Positions 24,835-33,995 are shown, counted from the stretch's first letter. The stretch is DNA of 64,000 bases from Nocardia jinanensis (GCF_014645735.1 NZ_BMMH01000018.1:36900-100899), one strand, 5' to 3'. Program-made: numbers and translations. Notes: generated from the letters alone by a model not told the origin.

Positions 24835-25593
24835 GTGACTGATCCGAGTGCCGGAATTCGCTGGGAGCTGACCGATCTGGAGTTCGTGCTGCTGGGCGGG
24901 GACAATCGGATCGGCGGGCTGCCCGCACCGTTCACCTTCACCAGCCGGACCCGTTATGCCGACGACTACGAGGCGGAGAAGGCCGCGGTTCGCGCCGAGC
25001 TGGCGCTGCGGGCCGGGCCGGAGCTCGACGCGTTCACCGCCACGCTGTCCCGCCCCGATCTCATGGTCGTCGCGCACGCGTGGGACACCCGGGCCCCGGC
25101 CGACCCGGGCCGCCGGACCCGTGTGCACGCCGTGCGGCGGGGTGCGCGCGGCTATGTGATCACGCAGCGGCCGGGGGAGACCCTGGCCCACGCGGGTGGT
25201 TTCGATATCGCCGACTGCGAGCCGGCCGAACTCGGGCGGACCGTGATCGGGCTGCTGCCCGACGCGGTCGCGGGACGCGACGCCGCGGCGGTGCGCGACG
25301 AGCTGGCGGACGCGGGCAACGAGCCCTACGCGGGTGATCACGTCGCGGTGGCCGTGGCGCCCGCCGCCGCGCTGACCGACTGCGGTTTCGTGAAGGTGAT
25401 CCAGGGCCATCTCGGGTTCCGGGTTCGCGGAATCGTCGAGGTGGGGCTGGCCTGGCGCGATGTTCCCGGCGACGGCCGGTACGCGGTCACGGTGGGAGAA
25501 CCGGTGGACACCGCGGTCGGGATGGACAGCGCGGCCCAGGCCGATTGGGTGGACGCGCAGATGACGCACATCATGACCAGGTTGTCGGCCTAG
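24835..25593 (+). CDS. EspG-family ESX secretion chaperone (second copy)
   Basis: 252 residues from GTG six bases after the first EspG gene; GAGGAA acts as ribosome-binding site. It is paralogous to the first copy: WELTDLEFVLLGGD, PFTFTSRTRYADDYE, ARGYVITQRPGETLAHAGGFDI, FVKVIQGHLGFRVRGIVEVGLAWRD. The two copies differ most in the middle, the client-recognition part in known EspG structures. One explanation is different clients, such as the 905-residue protein for one and the CpnT-like or giant proteins for the other. This is inference. Confidence 0.85.
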   Translation: MTDPSAGIRWELTDLEFVLLGGDNRIGGLPAPFTFTSRTRYADDYEAEKAAVRAELALRAGPELDAFTATLSRPDLMVVAHAWDTRAPADPGRRTRVHAVRRGARGYVITQRPGETLAHAGGFDIADCEPAELGRTVIGLLPDAVAGRDAAAVRDELADAGNEPYAGDHVAVAVAPAAALTDCGFVKVIQGHLGFRVRGIVEVGLAWRDVPGDGRYAVTVGEPVDTAVGMDSAAQADWVDAQMTHIMTRLSA

Positions 25594-25695
25594 CGCGCCG
25601 GAAGGGCGCAACCGGGCAAAACCACCTCGCCGACGACCGCGACCCGCGCGGTATCGTCACCGATATTCATAACCGTTTCGACCAGAGGATGTGCT

Positions 25696-26472
25696 GTGAC
25701 CGACTTCGAGACGATTCTGCTGGAGCGTAAGGACAGGGTCGGCCTCATCACGCTGAACCGGCCCAAGGCGCTCAACGCGCTCAATGCGCAGGTCCTCGAT
25801 GATGTGATCGGCGCTCTCGACGCGCTCGAACGCGACGATGAGATCGGCGCGGTGGTGATCACCGGTTCGGACCGGGCCTTCGCTGCCGGGGCGGATATCA
25901 AGGAGATGCAGCCGAAGTCCTACATGGACATGTTCATGGACGATTATTTCGCCCGCTGGGAGCGGCTGGCCCAGTTCCGCAAGCCCACCATCGCCGCGGT
26001 CGCCGGATACGCACTGGGTGGCGGCTGTGAACTGGCCATGATCTGCGACATCCTGATCGCCGCGGATACCGCCAAGTTCGGTCAGCCGGAGATCAAGCTG
26101 GGTGTTATCCCCGGTATCGGCGGCTCGCAGCGGCTGACCCGGGCGGTCGGTAAGGCCAAGGCTATGGATCTGGTGCTCACCGGCCGCAATATGGATGCCG
26201 AGGAGGCCGAGCGCGCCGGTCTGGTCGCCCGGATCGTGCCCGCCGCCGAACTGCTGGACACCGCGCTCGAGGTCGGTGCCACCATCGCGTCGATGTCGCT
26301 GCCGGTGGCCATGATCGCCAAGGAAGCGGTGAACCGGTCCTTCGAGACCACCCTGGGCGAGGGGCTGCGCTTCGAGCGCCGGGTGTTCCACTCGTTGTTC
26401 GCGACCGCGGACCAGTCCGAGGGCATGGCGGCCTTCGTGGACAAGCGGCCCGCGGAGTTCACCAACCGCTGA
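25696..26472 (+). CDS. echA8: Enoyl-CoA hydratase
   Basis: 258 residues from GTG with an AGAGGA ribosome-binding site. Crotonase fold: RPKALNAL near 20, the oxyanion-hole segments AAGADIKEM and GYALGGGCELAM, the catalytic glutamates in GGCEL and GQPEIKLGVIPGIGG, and a C-terminal helix with PAEFTNR. It hydrates trans-2-enoyl-CoA in fatty-acid beta-oxidation. Length and sequence are typical of the short-chain EchA8 group of mycobacteria. It follows the type VII cluster in the same direction but looks like an independent housekeeping gene. Confidence 0.93.
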   Translation: MTDFETILLERKDRVGLITLNRPKALNALNAQVLDDVIGALDALERDDEIGAVVITGSDRAFAAGADIKEMQPKSYMDMFMDDYFARWERLAQFRKPTIAAVAGYALGGGCELAMICDILIAADTAKFGQPEIKLGVIPGIGGSQRLTRAVGKAKAMDLVLTGRNMDAEEAERAGLVARIVPAAELLDTALEVGATIASMSLPVAMIAKEAVNRSFETTLGEGLRFERRVFHSLFATADQSEGMAAFVDKRPAEFTNR

Positions 26473-26500
26473 TTTCCTCCGCCCACTGCCCGGGCCGGGA

Positions 26501-27553
26501 TCAAGGCTCGGGCGGGGCGTTCAGGATATCGGTGGGTACGTAGTTGTTCCGGACGGGCTGCGCGGATCCGTTCTGTGCCGTGAGCAGCCCGGCCACTGTC
26601 GCGCCGAGCCCGATCGTCACGGCCGCGGCCGCGTACACCTTGCGCCGCCCGACCGTCGGCGGGGCCAGTGGCACCACTTGGCCGCCCGCACGGATATGTG
26701 CGGTGCGGATACCGGCGGCGGGACGTTCGGCCGCGAACAGCAGCGCACCGCGTGCCGAGACGTACTCCGGTTCGGAATCACATACCAGCGGCAGGCCGAG
26801 CAGGTCGGTCAAGCGGGTGCGCAGGGCCGGATTGCGGGCGCAGCCGCCCAGCAGGGCCACCGCGGCCGGTGCCGCCTCCGTCTGCTCCGCGACCCGGTGC
26901 ACCAGAGTGGCGGCCGAATGTACCGCGTCCGCGCAGAGCTCGGCCAGATCGCTGCGGGTGATGACCGCGCGTTCGGCGGTATCGGGATCGGCCGCCGTCA
27001 CCACGCGGGCACTGCTGAGTGCTTCCCGGTACCGCCGGGCCGCCGCCTCGTCGGTGAAGACGCCGGCTCCGTCGAGCCAGTCGCACAGTAGTTCGTTGTA
27101 GCCGTCGCCGCCCAGACCCGGGCAGTGGGTTCCGGCCAGCACCGTATCGGTCCGGCAGTCGATCTGGGTGAGGGTCAGCCCGGAGGAGCCCAGGTCGAAC
27201 AGGGATACGACCCCGGTTGCCGGCAGTTTCTCGGTGAATCTGAGGTATCGCAACTGGGCGAGCGGTTCGTCCACCAGAGTCACCCGGCCGGTACCGAGAG
27301 CATCGCCCACGACGTCGGCCTGCTCTCTGTTCTGGCAGGTCACCGCGGTTCCGGTGATGTACTCGTCGCGCCGGTGCGCGGCGTTGTGCATACGGCGGAT
27401 CGCGATGAGGACCGGATCGGCCACCGAGGTGCGCGCCGGGCGCGGAATATGGCAGCGATCGATCGGCGGCAGGTGTGGTTGATCCGAATGGGTGAGTACC
27501 GCACGCGCACCTGAGGCGCCTACTGATACCCCGAGAACCAGCACCATAAACAT
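26501..27553 (-). CDS. Hsp70/actin-fold nucleotide-binding membrane protein
   Basis: About 350 residues from the ATG of MFMVLVLG; an upstream GTG at 27592 would add 13 residues and neither start has a clear ribosome-binding site. It has the three ATPase-fold signatures: LGVSVGASGARAVL (phosphate 1), VSLFDLGSSGLTLTQI (phosphate 2) and VALLGGCARNPALRTRL (adenosine). A single membrane helix (AAAAVTIGLGATVAGLLTA) near the C-terminus leaves a tail of about 25 residues outside. This domain order fits actinobacterial Hsp70-like proteins of unknown function, some of them linked to type VII systems; a link to the neighbouring effector genes is unproven. It converges with the hydratase gene, 28 bases apart. 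Confidence 0.65.
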   Translation of the reverse strand: MFMVLVLGVSVGASGARAVLTHSDQPHLPPIDRCHIPRPARTSVADPVLIAIRRMHNAAHRRDEYITGTAVTCQNREQADVVGDALGTGRVTLVDEPLAQLRYLRFTEKLPATGVVSLFDLGSSGLTLTQIDCRTDTVLAGTHCPGLGGDGYNELLCDWLDGAGVFTDEAAARRYREALSSARVVTAADPDTAERAVITRSDLAELCADAVHSAATLVHRVAEQTEAAPAAVALLGGCARNPALRTRLTDLLGLPLVCDSEPEYVSARGALLFAAERPAAGIRTAHIRAGGQVVPLAPPTVGRRKVYAAAAVTIGLGATVAGLLTAQNGSAQPVRNNYVPTDILNAPPEP

Positions 27554-27695
27554 ATGGTGCGCCGCGGGTCGGTCGTTGCCAAGCTGAACCACCGATAAAT
27601 TTGCTGAACGGGTGCCTGCGCGTGATGTGTTCGCCCACTGCCGCGGCCCTGTACGCCCGGTATGCCCCGATCCGGATGGCCCGGCCGGCTTCCGG

Positions 27696-28235
27696 TCAGG
27701 GTTCGGCCCAGCGGGCCGGTTCCTCGCCGGTATCGAAGTCTCCCGCGGTGTGCCGGAACTCGGCCAGCAACTGCAAGAGCGTCCGCAGCCGCTCGGGTGG
27801 CAGCTCCGGCCGGGCGAATACGCGTTCGTTCAGGTAGCCGGTCGCCTCGGCGACGAGAGTTCTTCCGGCATCGGTGATCTCGATGAGCGTGGCACGTCGG
27901 TCGTTGGGGTGCGGTACACGGTTCACCAGCCCCGCCGCCTCCAGCCGGTCCACCGAATTGGTGACACTGGTCGGATGCACCTGGAGCCGGGCGCTGGCCA
28001 CCGCCATCGGCAGCGCGCCCGTGGCGCTGAAGTTCAGCAATTGCAGCAGTTCGTAGCGCGAGAAGGTCAGCCCGGTCGGCCGCAGGGCTTCGTCGACGCG
28101 CGCCATGACGATCTGCTGGGCGCGGACCAGCGAGGTCACCGCGGCCATCCCGTCGGCGACCGCGCCCCATCCGTGGCCGACCCATTGGCGGTGGGCCTCC
28201 TGGATCGGATCGACAGGCAGCGGGGGGCGAGACAT
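27696..28235 (-). CDS. MarR-family transcriptional regulator
   Basis: About 179 residues from the ATG of MSRPPLPVDPIQEAHRQWV; further in-frame ATGs upstream have no support. Winged-helix core: LTFSRYELLQLLNF, then ASARLQVHPTSVTNSVDRLEAAGLVNRV (recognition helix) and the wing PHPNDRRATLIEITDAG. Helices at both ends form the dimer interface. MarR proteins repress nearby or own genes and release DNA on binding phenolic or other small ligands. No clean operator is seen upstream. Targets are unknown. Confidence 0.88.
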   Translation of the reverse strand: MSRPPLPVDPIQEAHRQWVGHGWGAVADGMAAVTSLVRAQQIVMARVDEALRPTGLTFSRYELLQLLNFSATGALPMAVASARLQVHPTSVTNSVDRLEAAGLVNRVPHPNDRRATLIEITDAGRTLVAEATGYLNERVFARPELPPERLRTLLQLLAEFRHTAGDFDTGEEPARWAEP

Positions 28236-28414
28236 GTATTCGATCATTGCACGACGCCCCACCCGCGAGCCGTGTCGCGGCCGCCCGCCGGTGGTGGGTG
28301 TCACCCGGTACACACCACCACGCCGCCGCCCGGCCGCTCGCTGTCACCGGTTGTGATCCCACTGAGCCCAACTATGGGCTGTGGGGCGACGGCGGGACAT
28401 GATCATCGAGTCAC

Positions 28415-28486
28415 GCGGGCGTGGCTGAGTGGTTCAGGCAACGGTCTGCAAAGCCGTTTACGCGGGTTCAATTCCCGCCGCTCGCT
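28415..28486 (+). tRNA. tRNA-Cys (GCA)
   Basis: Cloverleaf of 72 bases. The acceptor GCGGGCG pairs with CGCTCGC with one G-U. The anticodon loop CTGCAAA gives anticodon GCA. The T-arm is GCGGGTTCAATTCCCGC. The discriminator base is U, as required for cysteinyl-tRNA. CCA is not encoded. Confidence 0.95.
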
Positions 28487-28552
28487 CTGTGGGCCCGCCG
28501 GGCCGGAGTCCTCGCGACTCCGGCCCGGCGGCGTCATTTCTGTCGCCGTGTA

Positions 28553-29965
28553 TCAGGTCAGCCCCGAGAAGTCGCGCAGCGCGACATGATTGCGGTCGGC
28601 GAAAGTCCCCAGTGTGTATTCAGGAAGCAGGCCGAAGTATTCACCACGGGTCAGCGTGCTCCAGCGCCGCGATTCCGGCGTGCGAGTCTTGTAGAAATTG
28701 ACCGCGTAGCCGCCCTCGTAGATCCGCAGCAGGCTGTATCCGCCGGGATATTCCTTGATCGCACCGACTTCCAGGAATTCGACCGCGCACGCGGTATCGG
28801 GCCGGGTCCGGCGGGTGCGGTGGGTGTGGCCGCTGTGCTGCAGGAAGACGCCCGGCGCACCCTCGTACAGCCGCTGCAGCCGCAGCGCGGCGTCGCGGTC
28901 CAGGACGAACCCCGGACCGGCGGTATTGGTCAGCCCGGCTTCCACTGTCACCGGATGGTGTCCGAAAACCACGGTGGGACGGTCCGGTTCGGACCGCAGC
29001 ATTTCGGTGACCCGGTCGAATTGCGCGGCGTCGAGCACGCCACCGGCTCCGTCGAGCGCGCTGGTGTCCAGGCCGAGTACCCGCAGACCGCCGAGTTCGT
29101 GTTCGATAACCTGTTGCCGCGGCCCGAAAACCTCACTCCAGCAATCGCGGTGATCCGGCGCACCGGGTACGGCGGGGCAGTCCGCGTATTCCGCACCGGT
29201 GTGCGGTCGGTCGTGGTTACCGCGGACGGCGAGATAGTCCTGCCCCTCGGCGCCCCACCGATCCAGCCGGGCGCGGACAGCGCGCAGATCCGCGGGTTGC
29301 GCTTCCGCCGTCAGATCACCGGCGAGTAGCAGTAGTTCCGCACCACGATCGGGGCGGCGCAGATCGCCGAGCACGGCGTCGAACATGACCTCCGGATAGG
29401 GCGGCTGACCCGGTTCCTGACGAAACCCGGGCGGTAGGTCGCCGGCCACCAGGCCACTGACGGTTTCCCCGTAATGGACATCGTTGGCGAGCGCCAGGGT
29501 CCGCAGCAGCCGTCCCGGCGGCGGGACCAGGGTGGTGAACGATGCGGTGGTTTCCGGTGTGCCCGGCAGCCCAGTGGCGACAGAAGCCGCCGGTATCGCG
29601 CGCACCCCGGACGACCTGGCTTCGAACCGGTAGGGCCGGCCCGGTTCGAGGCCGTCGATCTGGGCGTAGTGGAAGGGGGTGGCGCCGCTGGAGGCCCACA
29701 CCGGGCGTAGCGGGCTCCTGCTGTCGGCCGGGCCGAGCAGGACCTCACCGTGGGTGTCCACCGGGACCGCGCTGCCGGGGTCCCGGCTGGTCCAGGTGAG
29801 CACTGCGGAGGTATCGGTGACCGTGACGACTTCCAGGTCGGTCGCCCGCACCGGGCCGGGCGACGCCGTCGCCCGGCCCGCACCGGAGAATCCGGCGGCG
29901 GGTAGCAGTGCCGCGAGGCCGAGCGCGCCGAGTACGGTGCGCCGCGTCGGCCCGCAGCAGCTCAT
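28553..29965 (-). CDS. Tat-exported calcineurin-like metallophosphoesterase
   Basis: 470 residues from the ATG of MSCCGPTRRTVLGALGLAALLPAAG, a twin-arginine signal; the upstream ATG at 29998 would bury it. After a Fn3-like domain (about 45-135) come the five metallophosphatase blocks: DVHYGE, LLLAGDLT, VRGNHD, VFGHHPVT and HSGHTHRTRR. These bind a dinuclear metal centre that hydrolyses phosphomonoesters or diesters outside the cytoplasm. It follows the DUF4878-like gene 16 bases downstream and is probably in the same transcript. The substrate is not predictable. Confidence 0.88.
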   Translation of the reverse strand: MSCCGPTRRTVLGALGLAALLPAAGFSGAGRATASPGPVRATDLEVVTVTDTSAVLTWTSRDPGSAVPVDTHGEVLLGPADSRSPLRPVWASSGATPFHYAQIDGLEPGRPYRFEARSSGVRAIPAASVATGLPGTPETTASFTTLVPPPGRLLRTLALANDVHYGETVSGLVAGDLPPGFRQEPGQPPYPEVMFDAVLGDLRRPDRGAELLLLAGDLTAEAQPADLRAVRARLDRWGAEGQDYLAVRGNHDRPHTGAEYADCPAVPGAPDHRDCWSEVFGPRQQVIEHELGGLRVLGLDTSALDGAGGVLDAAQFDRVTEMLRSEPDRPTVVFGHHPVTVEAGLTNTAGPGFVLDRDAALRLQRLYEGAPGVFLQHSGHTHRTRRTRPDTACAVEFLEVGAIKEYPGGYSLLRIYEGGYAVNFYKTRTPESRRWSTLTRGEYFGLLPEYTLGTFADRNHVALRDFSGLT

Positions 29966-29981
29966 CGTCGCTCGCCTTCGC

Positions 29982-30536
29982 TCACTTCGCTTCGCCACCC
30001 GACGAGCAGACCCGCCATTCGCCGTCCTCTTTCACCAGGTTCTCTTCGGAGCTGTCGTCCATCTGCTCGTCTTCGCCGCCGCCGGGTGCCGACAGGCTGA
30101 ATTTGCCCTTGATCTCCGCCTCGGCGCGGTCGCCGGTTACGACGATATTGTCGACCGAATCGATCTCGACCTTGAATCCGAGCTTCTCGGCCTCGGATTT
30201 CTCCGCATCCGACATCGCGTCGAATTCGTCGCGATCGGCTTTACAGGCGAGATGGGTGGCGGCCGCGAAACCGTCGTCGCTGAGCGTGCCGTAGAACTCG
30301 CGCAGCGAGGCCTCGATCTGCTGCTCGTCGGAGGACAGCGGTGTGCGTCCCTGCAGGGTCAGCACCACCACGGCGGCGATGGCGGCGACGACCACGAGTA
30401 CGGCTACTACCGCGCCCACGATGAGGCCGGTCCGCCGCTTGCCGGGCGGGCGGCCTGTCGGCTGGGGGTGGCCGGGCGGGGTGCCGTCGGGCGGCTGCGG
30501 GCCGGTCGGGGGCGGGCCTGCCGGTGGCTGAGTCAA
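29982..30536 (-). CDS. DUF4878-like single-pass membrane protein
   Basis: 184 residues from TTG (LTQPPAGPPP) with GGAG six bases upstream; a longer frame to 30653 has no site. A Pro/Gly-rich cytoplasmic part of about 45 residues and a basic KRR precede the membrane helix GLIVGAVVAVLVVVAAIAAVVVLTL. The external domain (about 75-184) contains IEASLREFYGTLSDDGFAAATHLACKADRDEF and WRVC, the layout of DUF4878/NTF2-like domains of Mycobacteriales. Two Cys (CKAD and WRVC) may form a disulfide. Function unknown; it sits in an operon with the phosphoesterase. Confidence 0.75.
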   Translation of the reverse strand: MTQPPAGPPPTGPQPPDGTPPGHPQPTGRPPGKRRTGLIVGAVVAVLVVVAAIAAVVVLTLQGRTPLSSDEQQIEASLREFYGTLSDDGFAAATHLACKADRDEFDAMSDAEKSEAEKLGFKVEIDSVDNIVVTGDRAEAEIKGKFSLSAPGGGEDEQMDDSSEENLVKEDGEWRVCSSGGEAK

Positions 30537-30714
30537 AACGTTCTCCGTTCCCGGGGGATTTTCCCGAACACTACGACACGCCCCGCGTGGAGGTCCGATT
30601 CGGCGGGGCGCCTGTCCCATTGCCGGTAGTGGCCGAGTGCTCCGCGCGCGCAACAGCGTCGGCGCTCATACACTCCTTCCGGCGGGACCCGGAGAATACG
30701 TGGAGGTATGTGTC

Positions 30715-31746
30715 ATGGTCGGTCGTGGTGTCCACCTGTGCGGCAGTGTGCCGCTCTCCGACGCCGCGGCGGTCTTCGCGCAGGTAGCCACCCGTTTGGG
30801 TGGGCACATCACCCGGATCCCCGATGGTGAGACCGGAGATCGCGACAACGGGGTGGTGTGGCAGCTGCCCAGATTGCGGGCACATCCCAGCCTGGTCACC
30901 GTGCCGCCACCGAGCCCGGAATACGGGCCGAGCCAACGAGTGCGGCCGGCTCCCGGGATCGAGCCGGGGGCCATCGATTTCGGTTCGCTGGGTTACGCGC
31001 AGGCGGCGCGACAATCGTGGCGGGTGTTCGAACAACTCCGCGAGCAGGGCCTGATCCGGCCGGGGGTTCGGTTCCAGGTCGGTCTGCCGACTCCGATCGC
31101 GGTGGTCGGCGCGTTCGTCGCCGGCCCGCAGGCGGAACTGGAAACCCGCTACGAGGCCGCGATCCTGGCCGAACTGGATCAGATCACCTCGGCGATTCCG
31201 CACGAGGATCTGGCGATCCAATGGGACGCCGCCGTCGAATTCGCTCTGTTCGAGGGTGTTTTCCCGTGCTGGTTCGGCGACGACTATCCCGCCCGGCTGG
31301 GTGGTGTGATCGAGCGGTTGTCCCGCCTCGGTGATTCGGTTCCCGCTGGGGTGGAGCTGGGTTACCACCTCTGCTACGGCGATTTCGGTCATCAGCATTT
31401 CGTCGAACCGGCCGATACCTCGAAACTGGTCGATGTGGCCTCCGGTGTGGCCGTCGCGCTGACCCGCCCGCTGAACTGGGTCCATCTGCCCGTCCCCAAG
31501 GGGCGCACGGACGCCGCGTATTTCGCCCCGCTCACCGGCCTCGCGACTGTCCCGGAGACCGATCTCTACCTGGGTCTCGTGCACGTCTCCGACGGGTTCG
31601 AAGGCGCCCGTCGGAGAATCAAGGCCGCGGCCGCGTTCGTGCCCGAGTTCGGTATCGCCACCGAATGCGGTTTCGGCCGCCGTCCGGCCGCCCAGATCCC
31701 GGACCTGCTGGACTTGCACGCGCGTTTGGCGAATTCATTGGATTGA
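30715..31746 (+). CDS. MetE-C-terminal / UROD-like barrel protein
   Basis: 343 residues from the ATG of MVGRGVHLCGSVPL with GGAGG upstream; an earlier frame start at 30637 has no site. TIM-barrel signatures of cobalamin-independent methionine synthase relatives: GGHITRIPDGETGDR near 30, FQVGLPTPIAV, AIQWDAAVEF, and the metal-type residues His and Cys in YHLCYGDFGH with a second Cys in IATECGFGRR. It lacks the N-terminal half of MetE, so it is more likely a stand-alone methyl-transfer enzyme than methionine synthase. Neighbours give no pathway. Confidence 0.65.
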   Translation: MVGRGVHLCGSVPLSDAAAVFAQVATRLGGHITRIPDGETGDRDNGVVWQLPRLRAHPSLVTVPPPSPEYGPSQRVRPAPGIEPGAIDFGSLGYAQAARQSWRVFEQLREQGLIRPGVRFQVGLPTPIAVVGAFVAGPQAELETRYEAAILAELDQITSAIPHEDLAIQWDAAVEFALFEGVFPCWFGDDYPARLGGVIERLSRLGDSVPAGVELGYHLCYGDFGHQHFVEPADTSKLVDVASGVAVALTRPLNWVHLPVPKGRTDAAYFAPLTGLATVPETDLYLGLVHVSDGFEGARRRIKAAAAFVPEFGIATECGFGRRPAAQIPDLLDLHARLANSLD

Positions 31747-31800
31747 CGGTCGGCTCGTAGCCGGCCGTGGCCGCCCGGACAACCAGAAAGTTCGATCACT

Positions 31801-32742
31801 ATGCCGGTACCACCGCCCGGCGCCGATACCGAGAAGTTCGCTGTCACCATCGCGCCGCCGCTCTCGTATCAGCATCGGGAAGCCTTCCGCGAGGTTGCCG
31901 AGACAGTGCATTACGCGCTGTGCCGCGCCGGCTTCGACAGCGTGCTCTCCGACGATATCGGGATACCGGGCCGCAGACATATCGTCTTCGGAAGCAATAC
32001 GCTCCACTGGTGGGGCATACAGGTCCCCGACGACGCGGTTCTTTTCAATCTGGAGCAGGTCGCACCGGGATCGGAGTGGATCACCGACGAATTGCTGGCG
32101 CTCTTCCGCCGCCACACCGTATGGGACTACAGCCTTCGTAATATCGCCGCTCTTCGCGAGCTGGGTATCGAGGGCGTCCATCATGTGCCGATCGGCCATG
32201 TTCCCGAACTGGAGCGGATCCCACCCGCGCCGGAACGGGATATCGATGTCCTCGTGGTCGGATCGCTCAACGAGCACAGACTGGCGCCGATCGAGCGCCT
32301 GCGCCGGCTCGGGATCAATGCCCAGGCTCATGTCGGACTGTACGGTCCCGCGCGGGACGCGATGTACGCCCGCGCCGAGATCGTGCTGAATACGCACTAC
32401 TACCCCGCCGGGGTCTTCGAAATCGTGCGTGTCTCCTATCTCCTGGCCAACGGTATTTTCGTCATCTCCGAAAACTGTGCCGATATCGACGAGTCGTCCG
32501 AGTTCGCCGCGGCAGTCGTCTTCGACGACTACGAGAATCTGGTCTCCACCTGCCTGCGCTACCTGTCCACCCCCACACAGCGTGCGGCACGGATCGAAGT
32601 GGGCCGTGAGATCATGCGGAGCCGATCGGCGACCGAGTACACAGCCGCCGCGGTGGCAGCGCTGCCTCCGTCCGGAGAACTCGGCATACCGATCCGCCCG
32701 GCCTCGTCACCCGGTTCTTCCGGGGTGGGACACAGCTTGTGA
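31801..32742 (+). CDS. GT-B-type glycosyltransferase
   Basis: 313 residues starting MPVPPPGADTEKF. N-terminal half: YALCRAGFDSVLSDDI and WDYSLRNIAALRELGI. C-terminal half: DIDVLVVGSLNEHRL (start of the nucleotide-binding Rossmann domain) and VLNTHYYPAGVFEIVRVSYLLANGIFVISE, the glutamate-containing helix that holds the sugar nucleotide in GT-B enzymes. Cytoplasmic, no signal. The acceptor is unknown and no other glycan gene adjoins it, so it is an orphan transferase. A SAM-dependent enzyme is excluded by the absence of a GxGxG loop. Confidence 0.6.
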   Translation: MPVPPPGADTEKFAVTIAPPLSYQHREAFREVAETVHYALCRAGFDSVLSDDIGIPGRRHIVFGSNTLHWWGIQVPDDAVLFNLEQVAPGSEWITDELLALFRRHTVWDYSLRNIAALRELGIEGVHHVPIGHVPELERIPPAPERDIDVLVVGSLNEHRLAPIERLRRLGINAQAHVGLYGPARDAMYARAEIVLNTHYYPAGVFEIVRVSYLLANGIFVISENCADIDESSEFAAAVVFDDYENLVSTCLRYLSTPTQRAARIEVGREIMRSRSATEYTAAAVAALPPSGELGIPIRPASSPGSSGVGHSL

Positions 32743-32923
32743 CACGACAGCCCAGGGGCGCACACCCGTGGCAGGGAGTATCCCGCCGGTGACACGGTGT
32801 CGGGATCGATCAGGAATCGAGAAGCCCAGGTAGGGAAGCCGGGCTAGCGTCTAACCGGTCACGTGGCCGAGGGCTGCGCACCGATGAGGATCGCTATCCG
32901 GACGACCGACTGGAGGTAGACAG

Positions 32924-33397
32924 ATGGCACGGAGTGAGGAGCAGGGAGATTCCGGCACACACGAGGGCGGGCCGCTGCGGCGGCTGTCCCTGTGGTTCCA
33001 GCGGAAGATGAACACCCGCACCACCGCCCGGATCCGCCGTAAGGGCGGCAGATACCTGGGTATGGACATGTTGATCCTGCACACCACCGGCCGCCGCAGC
33101 GGGCAGCCGCGCGAAACTCCGATCACCTGGTTCGCCGACGGCGCGGACACCTGGCTGGTGGTCGCGTCCGGCGGCGGCGACCGCGACCCGGACTGGTACA
33201 CCAATCTGGTCGCGAACCCGGACGGCGCCGCGGTGGAACTGCACGGACACGCCGCCGTACCGGTGACGCCCCAGCTCCTGGACGGGGACGCTCGCGTCCA
33301 GGCTTGGCAGCGCATCACGGCCGCTCAGCCCCGCTACGACAAGTACCAGCGCAGATCCGATCGCGAATACCCGGTGGTCCGGCTGTCCCCGCGCTGA
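32924..33397 (+). CDS. Deazaflavin (F420)-dependent nitroreductase-family protein
   Basis: 157 residues with a CTGGAGGT ribosome-binding site. Ddn-like split-barrel pattern: MLILHTTGRRSGQPRETPITWF, WLVVASGGGDRDPDWYTNLVANP and HGHAAVPVTPQ. The RRSG and GGGDRDP segments contact F420 in characterised mycobacterial members. The family reduces quinones or nitro-compounds with F420H2, often at the membrane. It stands alone and F420 genes are not in the window. Confidence 0.88.
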   Translation: MARSEEQGDSGTHEGGPLRRLSLWFQRKMNTRTTARIRRKGGRYLGMDMLILHTTGRRSGQPRETPITWFADGADTWLVVASGGGDRDPDWYTNLVANPDGAAVELHGHAAVPVTPQLLDGDARVQAWQRITAAQPRYDKYQRRSDREYPVVRLSPR

Positions 33398-33696
33398 CGA
33401 GTCGGCTCGGGATGTAAGGGTCTAGGCCCTTGCGAAGGCTCCCGATCGTTGGTGGCCGGGAGCACTTCGCGTTTCCACTACGGGATTGTGGCTGCAGCTC
33501 CCGGCGGTGCCCGAAAGGAGCCGACCAGTGCTTTTCTACCGCGCCCGGAACCCCTCGAACGATGGGCGGGAATTTTCCGTCTCGGGAAGGGGCCGGGTGG
33601 CGGTGGTGGTGTCATATCGGCTCTGGGCCCCACACATCAGGTGAGCCGAACGCGGACGGTCCGCATTCGCAGCAGACCGAGGCCGGTCCGGTGGTT
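33398..33696. other. Non-coding stretch before a decayed gene
   Basis: No supported gene. A short inverted repeat AAGGG/CCCTT (33416-33431) just after the Ddn-like gene could be a weak terminator. Open frames here are codon-bias artefacts. Confidence 0.5.
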
Positions 33697-33982
33697 TCAC
33701 AGTTGTCTCGGCTGACCGAATGCGCCCCGATCGATCAGGACATCGGCGGTGACCAGGTCTGCGAGGACGGTGACCGCGTGCCAGTGCGTACCCGCCCGTG
33801 CATCCGCCACGAGATGCGGGACCACGACCACCTCGGCGTCGTGCTCCAGGAGATGCTGGACCCGCGATGATCACCGCGAGCTTCGACGTCGTATCGACGA
33901 CCACCGTGCACACCACGTCGAGGTGGTACCGCCGCACCAGCCGCTCGATATCCCCGGGATCGGCATCGAACCGTCGCAGCAC
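33697..33982 (-). pseudogene. Frameshifted recombinase-family-like small gene
   Basis: One frame encodes VLRRFDADPGDIERLVRRYHLDVVCTVVVDT and LAVIIA. Then, near 33870, the coherent sequence continues in another frame as VQHLLEHDAEVVVVPHL and ends RGAFGQPRQL plus stop at 33697. Joined, it would be about 95 residues of alpha/beta protein resembling small actinobacterial recombinase-family-like proteins. The GTG at 33982 starts 14 bases after the upstream small gene's stop. A one-base indel explains the break. A sequencing error cannot be excluded. Confidence 0.6.
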
Positions 33983-33995
33983 GAGCGCGCGCCGG

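Noticed and set aside
28283..28320. Imperfect GGTGGTG/CACCACC symmetry upstream of the MarR gene
   Set aside because: Arms are imperfect and low in complexity; not convincing as an operator.
29940..30000. CTTCGCTCACTTCGCTTCG resembling the prfA-flanking repeat core
   Set aside because: Only a short simple-sequence match, with no inverted ends or hairpin.
33430..33870. 146-codon plus-strand frame after the Ddn-like gene
   Set aside because: It is antisense to the decayed small gene, with an atypical product and no ribosome-binding site.
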